The notes: a model not told the origin generated them from the sequence alone. A stretch of 64,000 nucleotides of DNA from Micromonospora sp. NBC_01813 (GCF_035917335.1 NZ_CP109067.1:7253001-7317000); one strand, 5' to 3'. Counted from the first letter of the stretch, positions 35,925-45,139 are shown. Made by a program: numbers and translations.

Positions 35925-37271
35925 GTGACGGCCACGGACAACCAGGGGCGTACGGGCCGCGGGCCGGTCCGTCGCCGCCTGGTCATCGACCTCACCCCGC
36001 TGCGTGAGTCGCCGGACTACCGGCGGCTCTGGACCGGGCACGCCATCGCGATCCTGGGTACGCAGATGACCCGGGTCGCGGTGCCGTACCAGGTCTACGT
36101 ACTGACCGATTCGACGTTGATGGTCGGGCTGGCGAGTCTGGCGCAGCTGATTCCCCTGATGGTCTGCTCGCTGTTCGGCGGCTCGGTCGCGGACGCGGTC
36201 GACCGCCGCAAGCTGCTGCTGGTCACCGAGGGTCTGCTCGCGGTCGTGGTCGGCGGCCTGGCGCTGCTGGCCTTGCTCGACAGCCCGCCGATCTGGGGCA
36301 TCTTCCTGCTGGTGGCCATCACCGCCGGGCTGTCGGCGTTGGACGGACCGGCGCGCAGCGCCTCGGTCGCGGGCCTGGTCCGTCGGGAGATCCTGCCGTC
36401 CGCCTTCGCGTTGAACCAGACACTGACCCAGGTGGGCGCGATCGTGGGGCCCGCTGTCGCCGGTGTCATCATCGCGGCGCTCGGGCTGTCGATGACGTAC
36501 GGGTTGAACGTCCTCACCTTCGTCCTGTCCATCATGGTGCTGAGCCGGATGCGGCCAATGCCGCCCTCGCACATCGTCACCAGGCCCGGGCTCACGTCGG
36601 TGATCGAAGGATTGACCTACCTCAAGGGCAAGCGCGCGGTGATGGGGTGCTTCCTTGCCGACCTGAATGCGATGTTCTTCGGCATGCCCCGGGCGCTGTT
36701 CCCGGCGATCGCCCTCGACCAGCTCGGTGGGGACGCCATGACGGTCGGCCTGCTCCATGCGGCGCCGGGGGCGGGTGCCCTGATCGGAGCCCTCACCTCG
36801 GGCTGGGTCGGTTCTGTCACCCGGCAAGGACGAGCCGTGATCATCTCGATCACCGTGTGGGGGCTGGCGATCGCGGGCTTCGGCCTGTCGCAGTGGCTGC
36901 CGTTGACGCTGCTCCTGCTCATGGTCGCCGGCGTCGCGGACGTGGTGTCGGCGGTGTTCCGCCAGACCGTCCTGCAGCTCAGTGTCCCGGATCACCTGCG
37001 CGGACGGTTGTCCGCGGTGCACATCGGTGTGGTGACGGGAGGGCCACTGCTGGGGGACGCCCGGGCCGGGGCGACGGCGAGCATCACCAGCCCGGCGTTC
37101 GCGATGGTCTCCGGCGGGCTGGCCAGCGCGATCATCATGGTGCTGCTCGGCTGGCGGCTGACGGCGCTGCGGCGGTGGACGCTCGCCGACGCGGAATCGG
37201 ATTCGGACGCAGACCGGGACCGGGACCGGGACCGGGATCGCGAGTCTCAGCGTCGAGAGGACCGGACCTGA
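35925..37271 (+). CDS. MFS transporter (EntS/H+ antiporter-like)
   Basis: A 448-residue, twelve-helix MFS protein. After an N-terminal SPDYRRLWTGHAIAILGTQMTRVAV, motif A is present as FGGSVADAVDRRKLL. This subgroup includes enterobactin and macrolide exporters, so direction is likely outward. The C-terminus ends in a charged tail with alternating Asp-Arg coded by a hexamer repeat. It follows the M24 gene by four bases. Confidence 0.88.
   Translation: MTATDNQGRTGRGPVRRRLVIDLTPLRESPDYRRLWTGHAIAILGTQMTRVAVPYQVYVLTDSTLMVGLASLAQLIPLMVCSLFGGSVADAVDRRKLLLVTEGLLAVVVGGLALLALLDSPPIWGIFLLVAITAGLSALDGPARSASVAGLVRREILPSAFALNQTLTQVGAIVGPAVAGVIIAALGLSMTYGLNVLTFVLSIMVLSRMRPMPPSHIVTRPGLTSVIEGLTYLKGKRAVMGCFLADLNAMFFGMPRALFPAIALDQLGGDAMTVGLLHAAPGAGALIGALTSGWVGSVTRQGRAVIISITVWGLAIAGFGLSQWLPLTLLLLMVAGVADVVSAVFRQTVLQLSVPDHLRGRLSAVHIGVVTGGPLLGDARAGATASITSPAFAMVSGGLASAIIMVLLGWRLTALRRWTLADAESDSDADRDRDRDRDRESQRREDRT
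37212..37241 (+). repeat. GACCGG hexamer repeat at the 3' end of the MFS gene
   Basis: Four exact copies of GACCGG then one variant GATCGC; it adds alternating Asp-Arg to the end of the transporter. Likely slippage-prone. Confidence 0.8.
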
Positions 37272-37312
37272 CATGGTGGAGCACACAGCATCCCGCAGCC
37301 ACCCAACCTTTC

Positions 37313-37332
37313 CTCGATTCTGTAGAATCGAG
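37313..37332. promoter_or_regulatory. Palindromic operator before the GntR gene
   Basis: CTCGATTCTGTAGAATCGAG: nine-base arms, perfect, around GT. It lies between the MFS stop and the GntR start, about 60 bases before the GTG, and is the best candidate for autoregulation. A terminator role is less likely because the hairpin is weak in GC for this genome. Confidence 0.6.
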
Positions 37333-37390
37333 TGGTTGGAGGGCGCGTCGGACGGCGCGCCCCGGCGCGAGGAGAATCGAGGGCAGGACA

Positions 37391-38074
37391 GTGGCGTTCG
37401 GGGACCACGAGGTGACGTCCTTCGCCGGTATCTCCGGGACCGTCCACGAACGCGTCCGGGACTGGATGCGTTCGGCGATCGTCAATGGCACCCTCAAGCC
37501 TGGGTCGCGGATCGTTCAGATCGACATCGCGCGGATGCTGGGGGTGAGTCCCACGCCGGTACGCGAGGCGATGCGCGATCTGGCCGCCGAGGGTCTGATC
37601 AAGGTCCATGCCCGCAAGGTGGCGACGGTCACAGCCATCGACGCCAACGAATTGCGCGACATCCGGCTGCTGCGCGAGACACTCGAGGCGTTGGCGGCGC
37701 GCCTGTGCGCCGAGCGGATCACCGAAGCGGAGCTGGCGGAGGCCGAACGGATGCAGGAGGAGATGGAGCGCGATCCGGATCTCAGCAAGTACGTCGAGCT
37801 GAACCGGGCATTCCACGTGTTCCTCTACAACGCGGCCCGGTCGCCGCGCCTGACCCAGATGCTGCTGTCACTGCGTACCGCGACACCGGGCATGCTCTCG
37901 GTGGCGTTCACTCGATCCAAGGAGCGTCGCCTCGACGGCCTCGACGAGCACCGGCGCTTCCTGAAGGCCTGCGGAGACCGAGACCTCGACGCGGCCGAGG
38001 CGATCTTCCGTACGCACTCGTCCGTTGCCTTCGACGAGATGGAAGCCTTCCTGGAGCACCGGCCGATCGACTGA
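37391..38074 (+). CDS. GntR-family (FCD/FadR-type) regulator
   Basis: A 227-residue regulator with an N-terminal winged helix (VHERVRDWMRSAIVNGTLKPGSRI and IARMLGVSPTPVREAMRDL, about 13-75) and an FCD all-helical ligand domain (about 85-215; RLLRETLEALAARL, NRAFHVFLYNAA). FCD regulators bind carboxylic acids and often a metal ion. The GTG at 37391 is used; it follows GGGCAGGACA. It is located within the transport/catabolic block and likely controls it through the palindromes before its own gene and before the ABC operon. Confidence 0.9.
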   Translation: MAFGDHEVTSFAGISGTVHERVRDWMRSAIVNGTLKPGSRIVQIDIARMLGVSPTPVREAMRDLAAEGLIKVHARKVATVTAIDANELRDIRLLRETLEALAARLCAERITEAELAEAERMQEEMERDPDLSKYVELNRAFHVFLYNAARSPRLTQMLLSLRTATPGMLSVAFTRSKERRLDGLDEHRRFLKACGDRDLDAAEAIFRTHSSVAFDEMEAFLEHRPID

Positions 38075-38135
38075 GGCCACGCCGGCCCCAGCTGTTTCAT
38101 CGGCCCTGCCGGCCGTGCCTGGCGGGGGTCGGGCG

Positions 38136-39365
38136 GTGACGCGCGACGAGGACCACCCGCCGGCCCGGACGCGGCTGGCGGGCGCCGTCCCGCCGCTGCT
38201 GGTGTTCTTCAACCCGCTCACCCAGCTCGCGTACATCCCGATCTCGGTAGGGCTGGGGCGCAGCCTCGACCTCAGCGCCGCGCAGATCGGAATCACCATC
38301 GGCGTGCACAGCGTGGCCACTGCGGCCGCCGGCGTGTTCGCCGGACCGCTGCTCGACCTGGTTCCGGTCCGCCGGATCCTGCTACCCGGCATGATCGTCA
38401 ACGTCGTCGTGTCGATCCTGCTGTGCCTGTACCAGAGCTACGCCGTCCTCACCGTCGGCCGGCTGCTCACCGGCTTCGCCAGCGGCGCCATCGCGCTCTG
38501 CGGCCAGGCGATCGTGGCGGACCTGACCCGCGGCGACCCGAAGGCCCGCGACCGGGGCTACTCGCTGCTGCAGACGTTCGTCAGTATGGGAGCCGCCTCG
38601 GCGCTCGCCCTGGGCGCGTTCGCGGCGGCGCTGGAGCGCCCGGTCCTGGTCTTCGCGGTCGGTGCGGCGTACGCGACCGTCCTGCTGGGGGTCGTCGTGG
38701 TGGCCCGGCTGGGGCGGGAACGCCCGCCCACCGGGCACGCGGCCGACATCCCGTTTCCCCGCCGGATCGCACTGACCGGGTCGGCGATCCGCGCGATGCT
38801 GCGGGAGCCGCGGCGCCAGTGGCTGATCCTGTCCAGCGTCGGGATCGGGATGATCATGCAGGGCAGCCACTTCGGCGTCAGCGTGCTGCTCGACCGGCTC
38901 GCCGACGACCTGAGCACCCTTGCCCGGGTCGGCGTGTCCATCCTCATCCCCTGCGGCGTCTTCACCGGCAGCTTCATCAACCGGATGTCGCTGAAGCGGA
39001 TCACCCGCGAGCAGCTCTTCACCCGGATCTACCTGATCATCCCGCTCGCGGCCACCGCCTACGCCGCAGTCGCCCTGGCAGGGCTGGACGTCGCTGCCGT
39101 CGCCCTGACGCTCGTCCTGCTCGGGACCTGCCTGGGCGCACTCATGCCGCTGTCCATGGCGATCAGCGTGAACTGGAATCCGGAGTTGCGGGCAAGCGCC
39201 GCCGCGACCGAGACCCTCTCCCGCAGCGTGGGCCAGACCACCGGTCCGATCGCCGTGGGCGTCCTGGTGGCGATCGGCGGCGTCGGCACGGTGGGCGTGG
39301 TCGTCGTCGTCGCGACCGTGCTCGGGCTGGCGGCCTCCCGCAACATCTTCACCGCCAGGTCCTGA
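38136..39365 (+). CDS. MFS transporter
   Basis: A 409-residue, twelve-helix MFS protein; motif A-like region is FAGPLLDLVPVRRILLPG and the central loop holds FPRRIALTGSAIRAMLREPRRQ. GTG 38136 follows GGGGGTCGGGCG. It is downstream of the GntR gene with a 60-base gap and could be a second transporter for the same substrate or for its product. Substrate unknown. Confidence 0.85.
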   Translation: MTRDEDHPPARTRLAGAVPPLLVFFNPLTQLAYIPISVGLGRSLDLSAAQIGITIGVHSVATAAAGVFAGPLLDLVPVRRILLPGMIVNVVVSILLCLYQSYAVLTVGRLLTGFASGAIALCGQAIVADLTRGDPKARDRGYSLLQTFVSMGAASALALGAFAAALERPVLVFAVGAAYATVLLGVVVVARLGRERPPTGHAADIPFPRRIALTGSAIRAMLREPRRQWLILSSVGIGMIMQGSHFGVSVLLDRLADDLSTLARVGVSILIPCGVFTGSFINRMSLKRITREQLFTRIYLIIPLAATAYAAVALAGLDVAAVALTLVLLGTCLGALMPLSMAISVNWNPELRASAAATETLSRSVGQTTGPIAVGVLVAIGGVGTVGVVVVVATVLGLAASRNIFTARS

Positions 39366-39375
39366 CCTGCGGCGG

Positions 39376-42153
39376 CTAGCCCGCGCCGAAGCAGACGAAC
39401 GCCGCGGCGGTGGCGTGCACCGCCGCAGCGTTCGTCGCGTCCCGGCCGGCCAGGAGGGCGGCTTGTCGGGTGCCGGCTTGGAAGGCCTGCTGGGCGCCGG
39501 CCAGGGCCACCGCCGGCCCGTCGCCGGCCCGCATCCGGCGGTGCAGCTCCAGCATCAGCGCGGTGGTCAGGTCGGCCGGCACCGGCAGCACCGTCGCGAT
39601 CAGACAGCGGGTGCCCAGCGCCAGCAGCACCGCCGTGAAGCCCATCACCTCGTCGCCTGGGCGGACCCCGGCCAGTCCGGAGTCGCAGGCCGACAGCACG
39701 ACCAGACCAGGTGGGCGGGTCAGCCGTTCCAGCTCGTAGGCGGTCAACGGCCCGTCAGCCAGGTCCAGCGTCGAGAAGAGCGGGTTGTCCGCGCGGAACC
39801 GCCCGTGCGCGGCGATGTGCGCCAGTGCCGCGCCGTTGAGCGCGCCGGTCACCGCGTCGGCGGTCGCGGCGGCCCCGGTGAGGGCGCGGGAGCCGGGCAG
39901 CGCCGCACCGAGTTGCCGTACCTCGGTCTCGGCGGCCGGCAGCCGAGGCCCGGCGACCAGTACCGCCGGCCCGTCGGCCGCCGGAGCGTCCGGCCCACCG
40001 GTCTGCCGGCCGGCGGCCCGCAGCCACGCCGTCGCCGACGGCGCCACGGTCACCGCCCGGCCCGCGCAGGTCGGCAGACCCGACCACGGTACGGCGTGCA
40101 ACTCGCCGATCGGCACGATCACCAGTGGCCGGTCGGCGAGCCGGTCGCGTACCGGATCGAAGATCTGCCGGTCCAACGCGCTGGCGGTGTGTACGACCCC
40201 GGCCCGCACGTCGGCTCCGACCCCGGACCGGTCGGCGGCACCGACCCCGGCCCGCGCGTCGGGGCTGTCGCCGGTGGTGACCAGCCGGCGTAGTCCGAAC
40301 CGGTGCAGCCGGGCCACCCGGACCGCCTCGGCCAGCGGCCCGAGGTCGTGCAGCGTCGGCTGGCCGTCGCGGACCAGTACGGCGAGCAACCGTTCGCCGT
40401 GCGCGACCAGTTCCAGCAGTACGGCGTCGTCCAGCGCCGTGGCGATCTCGGCCACCCCCGGAGGTGCGAGCAGCTCACCGCCGCCGTTGACCTCCCTGGC
40501 CAGCTCCCGGATCCGCTGTTCCAGGCGGGCCTGGCTGCCGCGCAGTGCCTGCACCGGGTTACCGGCCAGCAGGGCGTCCTCCAGTGCGGTGCTGACCATC
40601 CGCAGCTCGGTCAGGGCGGTGGCCAGGTCCGGGTCGGGCGGCGGGGAGACCCGTCGCATCCGCAGCGCGTTGGCCCGCCACCGTTCCGCCCAGGTCAGCA
40701 CCTGCGCCGGTGCGCGGCGCCGGATGGCGATGTCCAGCCCTTCGGCGGCGAGTTCCTGGCCGAACGTGCCGCTGTGCGCCCGCAACTCGGTCGCGCCGAG
40801 AGAGGCGCGGTGCCCGTCGAGCACCGCCAGGCCGTGGCGTAGCGCCCGGGCCGCGCCGGACTCGTCGCCGGCCAGCCGGTGGCGCAGCGCGAGGGCGTAC
40901 CACCCTTGGGCCCGCCGGGGTGCGGTGCCGCGCCGCCGGGCCTCCGACGCGACGGTGAGCAGCTCCACCGCCCGGCCGTGCCGGCCCAGTGCGACGGCCA
41001 GCCGGGCCGCCTCGATCCTGGTGGTCAGCGCCGGTCCGGGCCAGCCGGTGGCGTCGAGCTGGTCGGCGGTGCGCACCATCGAGGTGAACAACGCCGCCGA
41101 ACGATTGCCCTGGGCGTACCCGGCCCGTAGCTCGACGTGCCGGGCGAGCGTCGCCCAGGTGCGCCGGCCCTGCCGGCGGAACCGGCTGCGGGCGGCCGCA
41201 GCGGTCTCGGCCGCGGTGGCCGGGTCGCCGGCCAACAGCGCGGCCCGGGCCTGGGCGAGCAACGCCTCGGCCAGGTCGGAGGCCATCCCCAGGCGGCGCA
41301 GCTCGGTCACGGCGGAGCCGGCCACCGCCACCGCCTCGTCGATCAGCGGTACGGACAGCAGCAGCTCGAAGCGGTCCAGCAGCAGCGCGGGGCGGGGCAC
41401 GGCCAGCCGGCGGTACTCGGCGTCCACCTCGGCGAAGCAGTGCAGTGCGCCGGCCACGTCACCGCGTTGCCCGGTGGCGATGCCGCTGTTCCAGCGGGCG
41501 TCGGCGGCGGCCAGGTCCAGCCCGAGCTGGCTGAAGATCGCCGCGGCGCGGTGCAGGTCGTCGTCGAGGACCCGGCCGGCCCCCCGGTGCCCGTCCGGAG
41601 GACCGTCGAGCCGGCCGTTGAGATGGGCGTCGAGGTGGGCGTCGAGGTGGGCGTTGAGCAGACCCCGGTTGTTGCGGGCCCGTGCCTCCAGCAGTTGGTC
41701 GCCCTCCCGTTGGGCGATCTCCACGGCCAGGTCGTAGTCGCGGACCGCTTCGTCGAACCGGCCCCGGTAGTGCAGCACCACCCCACGTTGCATCCGGGCC
41801 CGGCCGGCATCGGCGCCGGTCAGCTGCGGCAGGGCCAGGGTGACCGCGCGCAGCGCGGCGGTCGTCCGGCCGGCGCTGGCCAGCACGTACCCGAGGCTCA
41901 TCCGGGCCAGCGCCCGCAGCCGGGCGTCGTCGCCGGCGCGTACCGCCCGGCGCAGATGGCGTGCCGCGCCGGGCAGGTCGTTGAGCTCGCGCAGCGCCAG
42001 GCCGATGGCGCGTTCCGCGGTGGACCGGGCACGGGCGTCCGGCGCGTCGGCGAGCACCTGACGGGCGATCGAGATGGCCTCGTGCGGGTAGCGTTGTACG
42101 GTGTCCAGAGCCCGCTGCGCCGGGTCGACACCGGAATCGGCGGGTTCGGCCAT
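39376..42153 (-). CDS. TPR-CHAT protein (caspase-like protease)
   Basis: A 925-residue protein with TPR-like helical repeats over about 1-470 and a CHAT domain over about 640-925. The caspase-like dyad is visible as His783 (AHIAAHGRFRADNPLFS) and Cys823 (LVVLSACDSGLAG). Residues near 170-185 hold a short run of AHLD repeats coded by 12-base tandem repeats. CHAT proteases cleave specific partner proteins on a signal sensed by their repeats. The gene is divergent from an exported subtilisin whose operon carries a sigma factor. Confidence 0.92.
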   Translation of the reverse strand: MAEPADSGVDPAQRALDTVQRYPHEAISIARQVLADAPDARARSTAERAIGLALRELNDLPGAARHLRRAVRAGDDARLRALARMSLGYVLASAGRTTAALRAVTLALPQLTGADAGRARMQRGVVLHYRGRFDEAVRDYDLAVEIAQREGDQLLEARARNNRGLLNAHLDAHLDAHLNGRLDGPPDGHRGAGRVLDDDLHRAAAIFSQLGLDLAAADARWNSGIATGQRGDVAGALHCFAEVDAEYRRLAVPRPALLLDRFELLLSVPLIDEAVAVAGSAVTELRRLGMASDLAEALLAQARAALLAGDPATAAETAAAARSRFRRQGRRTWATLARHVELRAGYAQGNRSAALFTSMVRTADQLDATGWPGPALTTRIEAARLAVALGRHGRAVELLTVASEARRRGTAPRRAQGWYALALRHRLAGDESGAARALRHGLAVLDGHRASLGATELRAHSGTFGQELAAEGLDIAIRRRAPAQVLTWAERWRANALRMRRVSPPPDPDLATALTELRMVSTALEDALLAGNPVQALRGSQARLEQRIRELAREVNGGGELLAPPGVAEIATALDDAVLLELVAHGERLLAVLVRDGQPTLHDLGPLAEAVRVARLHRFGLRRLVTTGDSPDARAGVGAADRSGVGADVRAGVVHTASALDRQIFDPVRDRLADRPLVIVPIGELHAVPWSGLPTCAGRAVTVAPSATAWLRAAGRQTGGPDAPAADGPAVLVAGPRLPAAETEVRQLGAALPGSRALTGAAATADAVTGALNGAALAHIAAHGRFRADNPLFSTLDLADGPLTAYELERLTRPPGLVVLSACDSGLAGVRPGDEVMGFTAVLLALGTRCLIATVLPVPADLTTALMLELHRRMRAGDGPAVALAGAQQAFQAGTRQAALLAGRDATNAAAVHATAAAFVCFGAG

Positions 42154-42218
42154 GGTGGAGAGAATTCCCCACCCGTGCGCCCCGGGTCAACGTCGGCCTT
42201 CGGGCGCCAGTCACTTAA

Positions 42219-42248
42219 TTGACTTCTAACTATGCTTTGAAATAATCG
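42219..42248 (+). promoter_or_regulatory. Promoter candidate for the subtilisin-sigma operon
   Basis: TTGACT, 17-18 bases, ATAATC/TAATCG, in the most AT-rich stretch of the CHAT-subtilisin intergenic region, 70-100 bases before the subtilisin GTG. Confidence 0.5.
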
Positions 42249-42318
42249 TGTCGGACCCGTAACCTTCAGTGGTCGCCCTCCGTGGTGTCGACCCCGTCTC
42301 CCACCGCCTGGAGGTCAG

Positions 42319-43671
42319 GTGTCGCCCGACCACCACCCCGTCGTGCCGGGTCCGCCCGGGCAGATCTCCCGCCGGCGTCTGATGGGGTGGTCCGCGCTGG
42401 CCGCCGCAGCGCTGCCACTCGGGCCCATCGGGTCGCCCGGCCCGACCGGACCGCCCGGCCCGCCCGGACCGCCGCCGTCGAGCGGCGGCGACCGGTCTCT
42501 CGACGAGAGCTACCAGCGGGCGTTCCTGGAGGTCGTGGCCACCCATCCGGCCGTACGGCGGCACACCGCCGCCGGCAAGGAGTTCCTCTACCGCCCCCGG
42601 CAACTGCTGGTCGCCCCGGCCGACGTCCAACGGGTGACGGCCCGGCTGCGCGCCGACGGCCACCAGGTCACCGAGGACGTCGGCTTCGGCCGGGTGAGCC
42701 GGCTGCGCTTCCAGCAGGAGACCGACATCCCGGCGGTGGTCGACAAGCTCCGCGACCCGCGCCAGTGGCCGGGCGGGCGGGCCCCGCAGGTGCAGCCACA
42801 CCACGTACTGATCGGCTTCGGCAACATCATGGGCAACCCGGGCGGGCCGCCCCGCGTCGCGCCGGCACTGCCCCCGCCGGACCCGGCCCGGCTCGGTGAA
42901 GGCGCCGGCGTCACCGTCGGTGTCTGCGACACCGGCATCTGGCGGCTGGCCGGCGACGTGCACCCGCTGTGGCTCGGCGGCAGCTACCTGCCGGAACCCG
43001 ACGACGAGGACCCGCTCTACCTCAGCGGCACCCAACTGGCCCTGCAGGGCGGGCACGGCACCTTCGTCGCCGGCGTCGTGCGCCAGGCCGCCCCCGGGGT
43101 ACGCGTCGACCCGGAGTCGGCACTGGACGCCAACGGCATCGGCGACGAGGAGAGCCTGGTCGGCGCGATCAGCCGACTCGGCCCGCAGGTGACCATCGTC
43201 AACCTGTCCCTCGGCTACTTCACCCAGCACGACCAGCCGCCGCTGCCACTGGCCAACACGCTCGCGGCGCTGCCCAAGACGATGGTGGTGGTGGCCGCGG
43301 CCGGCAACGCCGGCACCAACCGCCCATCCTGGCCGGCGGCGCTGACCGGGGTGCTGGCCGTCGCGGCGGTCGAACCGGGCGACAAAGGCCCGGCGCCAGC
43401 CGGCTACAGCAGCCACGGATCGTGGGTGGACGCCAGCACCTACGGCGACCGCACCAGCACGTACGTCGACGGTCAGCTGATCCTGCCCGGCCAGCCGATC
43501 CTGCCGTTCCAGGGCTTCGCCGCCTGGGCCGGCACCTCGTTCGCCACCGGCCACGTCTCCGGTCGGATCGCCGCCCTGATGAGCGGGGCCGGGCTGGACG
43601 CCCCCGCCGCCGCGGCTGCCCTGACCGCCGGTCCGGCGTGGCATCCCGACTACGGCGTGCTGATCGGTTGA
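42319..43671 (+). CDS. Tat-type exported S8 (subtilisin-like) serine protease
   Basis: A 450-residue protease with all catalytic residues: Asp204 (VCDTGI), His246 (GGHGTFVAG), oxyanion Asn330 (AAAGN) and Ser407 (AGTSFATGHVSG). The N-terminus has twin arginines (ISRRRLMGWSALAAAALPL), so Tat export is likely, followed by a short collagen-like Gly-X-Y run (GPTGPPGPPGPP). Residues 60-190 form a non-canonical prodomain. GTG 42319 follows GGAGGTCAG. It is divergent from the CHAT gene and upstream of the sigma-factor gene, from which it is now separated by an IS relic. Confidence 0.93.
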   Translation: MSPDHHPVVPGPPGQISRRRLMGWSALAAAALPLGPIGSPGPTGPPGPPGPPPSSGGDRSLDESYQRAFLEVVATHPAVRRHTAAGKEFLYRPRQLLVAPADVQRVTARLRADGHQVTEDVGFGRVSRLRFQQETDIPAVVDKLRDPRQWPGGRAPQVQPHHVLIGFGNIMGNPGGPPRVAPALPPPDPARLGEGAGVTVGVCDTGIWRLAGDVHPLWLGGSYLPEPDDEDPLYLSGTQLALQGGHGTFVAGVVRQAAPGVRVDPESALDANGIGDEESLVGAISRLGPQVTIVNLSLGYFTQHDQPPLPLANTLAALPKTMVVVAAAGNAGTNRPSWPAALTGVLAVAAVEPGDKGPAPAGYSSHGSWVDASTYGDRTSTYVDGQLILPGQPILPFQGFAAWAGTSFATGHVSGRIAALMSGAGLDAPAAAAALTAGPAWHPDYGVLIG

Positions 43672-44267
43672 CAATCCTCCCCGCACCAAAGGACGGGGAT
43701 TCCCTTGGTCACCCAAGGGGTTTCCTGTTTCACCGACGACCGCCCCGTCCGAGAGGAGGACTCCCGTTGAGGTCTTACACCGCCTCCACAGGCAATCACG
43801 GAGAGCCCCTCCGCGAGAATGTTGCGGGCCGCGTTGACGTCCCGGTCATGGGTCCGCCCGCATCGGCAGGTCCACGACCGGACCGTCAACCGCAGGTGTT
43901 CAGCCCGTGCGCCACAGGCCGAGCACCGTCGGGTCGACGGGAACCAGCGGTCCACGACCACCAGGTCCCGGCCGTACCAGTCGGCCTTGTTTTCACGAAC
44001 GAGTCGAGTGGTCAGTTTGTGCAGGTGGTCGCGGCGGCGGTCGGCGATCCGGGCATGAACCCGGGCCACCGTCAGCCGTGCCTTGGCCGGGTTCGCCGAA
44101 CCTCTGGCCTTGCGCGCGAGGTTCCGCTGGGTCCACGCCTGCGTGCGGGCGGCCAGCGCCATGTTGTAGACCAACCGGACACAACCGAACGTCCGGGCAA
44201 GCTCGACCGCCTGCCCGGGAGTGGGGTGGAAGCAGTACTTGAACGCCCGCTTCACGGTCCTGGACAC
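43650..44267 (-). pseudogene. tnpB: Doubly deleted TnpB (IS200/IS605 OrfB)
   Basis: About 205 codons where a full TnpB has about 380-400. Present: the N-terminal helix-turn region (KRAFKYCFHPTPGQAVELAR, LVYNMALAARTQAW), a helix block (ARVHARIADRRRDHLHKLT), the zinc ribbon (RRCSACGA then WTCRCG) and RuvC-III (THDRDVNAARNI). Missing: the segment with the RuvC-I Asp (expected after QRNL) and the segment with the RuvC-II Glu (REN runs straight into KADWYGRDLVVVDRW). It is therefore nuclease-dead. The frame runs 22 bases into the subtilisin 3' end. The start is uncertain; GTG 44267 or 44255. Confidence 0.8.
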
Positions 44268-44422
44268 AGTCCACAGGCCAACAATCCGGTCGGGAGCCCA
44301 GGGGGTGACATGTGGATGAACGTCGATCCGCCCCGGCGGCAGACCGGCTATCCCTGCCCCGCTTCGCAGGAGTTCCGTTTCCTCCCCGGTCTGAAGACCG
44401 GAGTATCCACGGAAGGAACCCG
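43672..44422. mobile_element. IS200/IS605-family relic
   Basis: Approximate limits of an element holding the broken tnpB and no tnpA. Ends have the subterminal hairpins expected of the family: TCCCCG/CGGGGA (43678-43699) and CCCTTGG/CCAAGGG (43702-43719) on the right, and CCGGTC-TGAA-GACCGG (44386-44401) on the left. It separates the subtilisin from the sigma-factor gene and reaches to within a few bases of the sigma start codon. Single-stranded insertion leaves no target duplication, so exact borders cannot be set by eye. Confidence 0.65.
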
Positions 44423-45139
44423 ATGAGCCAGCCCGCCACCGCCGGGGGCAGCCGCGACGCCACCCCAGGCGGGCACCAGGACGCCGCATCTGGTGGGCGC
44501 CGTGACGCCGTACCCGATCTGGTGTCGGCCGCCGCGGCGGGTGACGAGACCGCGTGGGCCGGCCTGGTCCACCGCTACACCCCGCTGGTGGCGACGGTGA
44601 TCCGCAGCTACGGACTCGGCGCAGCCGACGCCGCCGACGTCAACCAGACGGTCTGGCTGCGGCTGGTCGAGCATCTGGGCCGGCTGCGGGAGTCACACGC
44701 GCTGCCCGCCTGGCTGGTGACCACCACCCGCCGGGAATGCCTCCGGATGCTGCGGCTCGGCCGGCGCACCCAACCGTTCGACCCGTACGACGAGTCGATC
44801 GACGCGCACGTCGGCGCCCTGCTGCTGGCCGATTCGTCCACTCCCGACGAGAGTCTGCTGCGGGCCGAGCGGAGCCAGGCGCTGCGGGACGCGTTCGCCG
44901 AATTACCGTTGCGCTGCCGGGAACTACTCACACTACTCGTCGCGGACCCGCCGGCCAGCTACCGTGAGATCGGCGAGCAACTCGGCATGCCGACCGGCAG
45001 CGTCGGTCCGACCCAGGCCCGATGCTTGGCGAAGCTGCGCAACTGCGCGGCCCTCGCCCGCTACATCGGCCGCGTACCAGATGAGGCGCTACCGGGCAAC
45101 GGAGGTGAACGCGATGCGGCAGTGGCCACCAGACAGTGA
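44423..45139 (+). CDS. Sigma-70 family (ECF-like) sigma factor
   Basis: A 238-residue sigma factor: region 2 (LVHRYTPLVATVIRSYGL, ADAADVNQTVWLRLVEHLGRL, about 50-115) and region 4 (AFAELPLRCRELLTLLVADPPASYREIGEQLGM, about 155-215). The first 35 residues are a Gly/Asp/Ala-rich tail. The ATG at 44423 follows GGAAGGAACC, which lies within or at the edge of the IS relic, so its translation signal or promoter may have been altered by the insertion. It overlaps the following gene by 26 bases. Confidence 0.9.
   Translation: MSQPATAGGSRDATPGGHQDAASGGRRDAVPDLVSAAAAGDETAWAGLVHRYTPLVATVIRSYGLGAADAADVNQTVWLRLVEHLGRLRESHALPAWLVTTTRRECLRMLRLGRRTQPFDPYDESIDAHVGALLLADSSTPDESLLRAERSQALRDAFAELPLRCRELLTLLVADPPASYREIGEQLGMPTGSVGPTQARCLAKLRNCAALARYIGRVPDEALPGNGGERDAAVATRQ

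Noticed and set aside
28911-39365. Assigning the block firmly to creatinine degradation
   Set aside because: The M24 and isochorismatase folds allow it, but no creatininase, hydantoinase or sarcosine oxidase gene is present, so only a hypothesis is kept.
41622-41660. Tandem 12-base units in the CHAT gene as a CRISPR-like or regulatory repeat
   Set aside because: They are in frame and simply encode repeated AHLD residues; no spacers.
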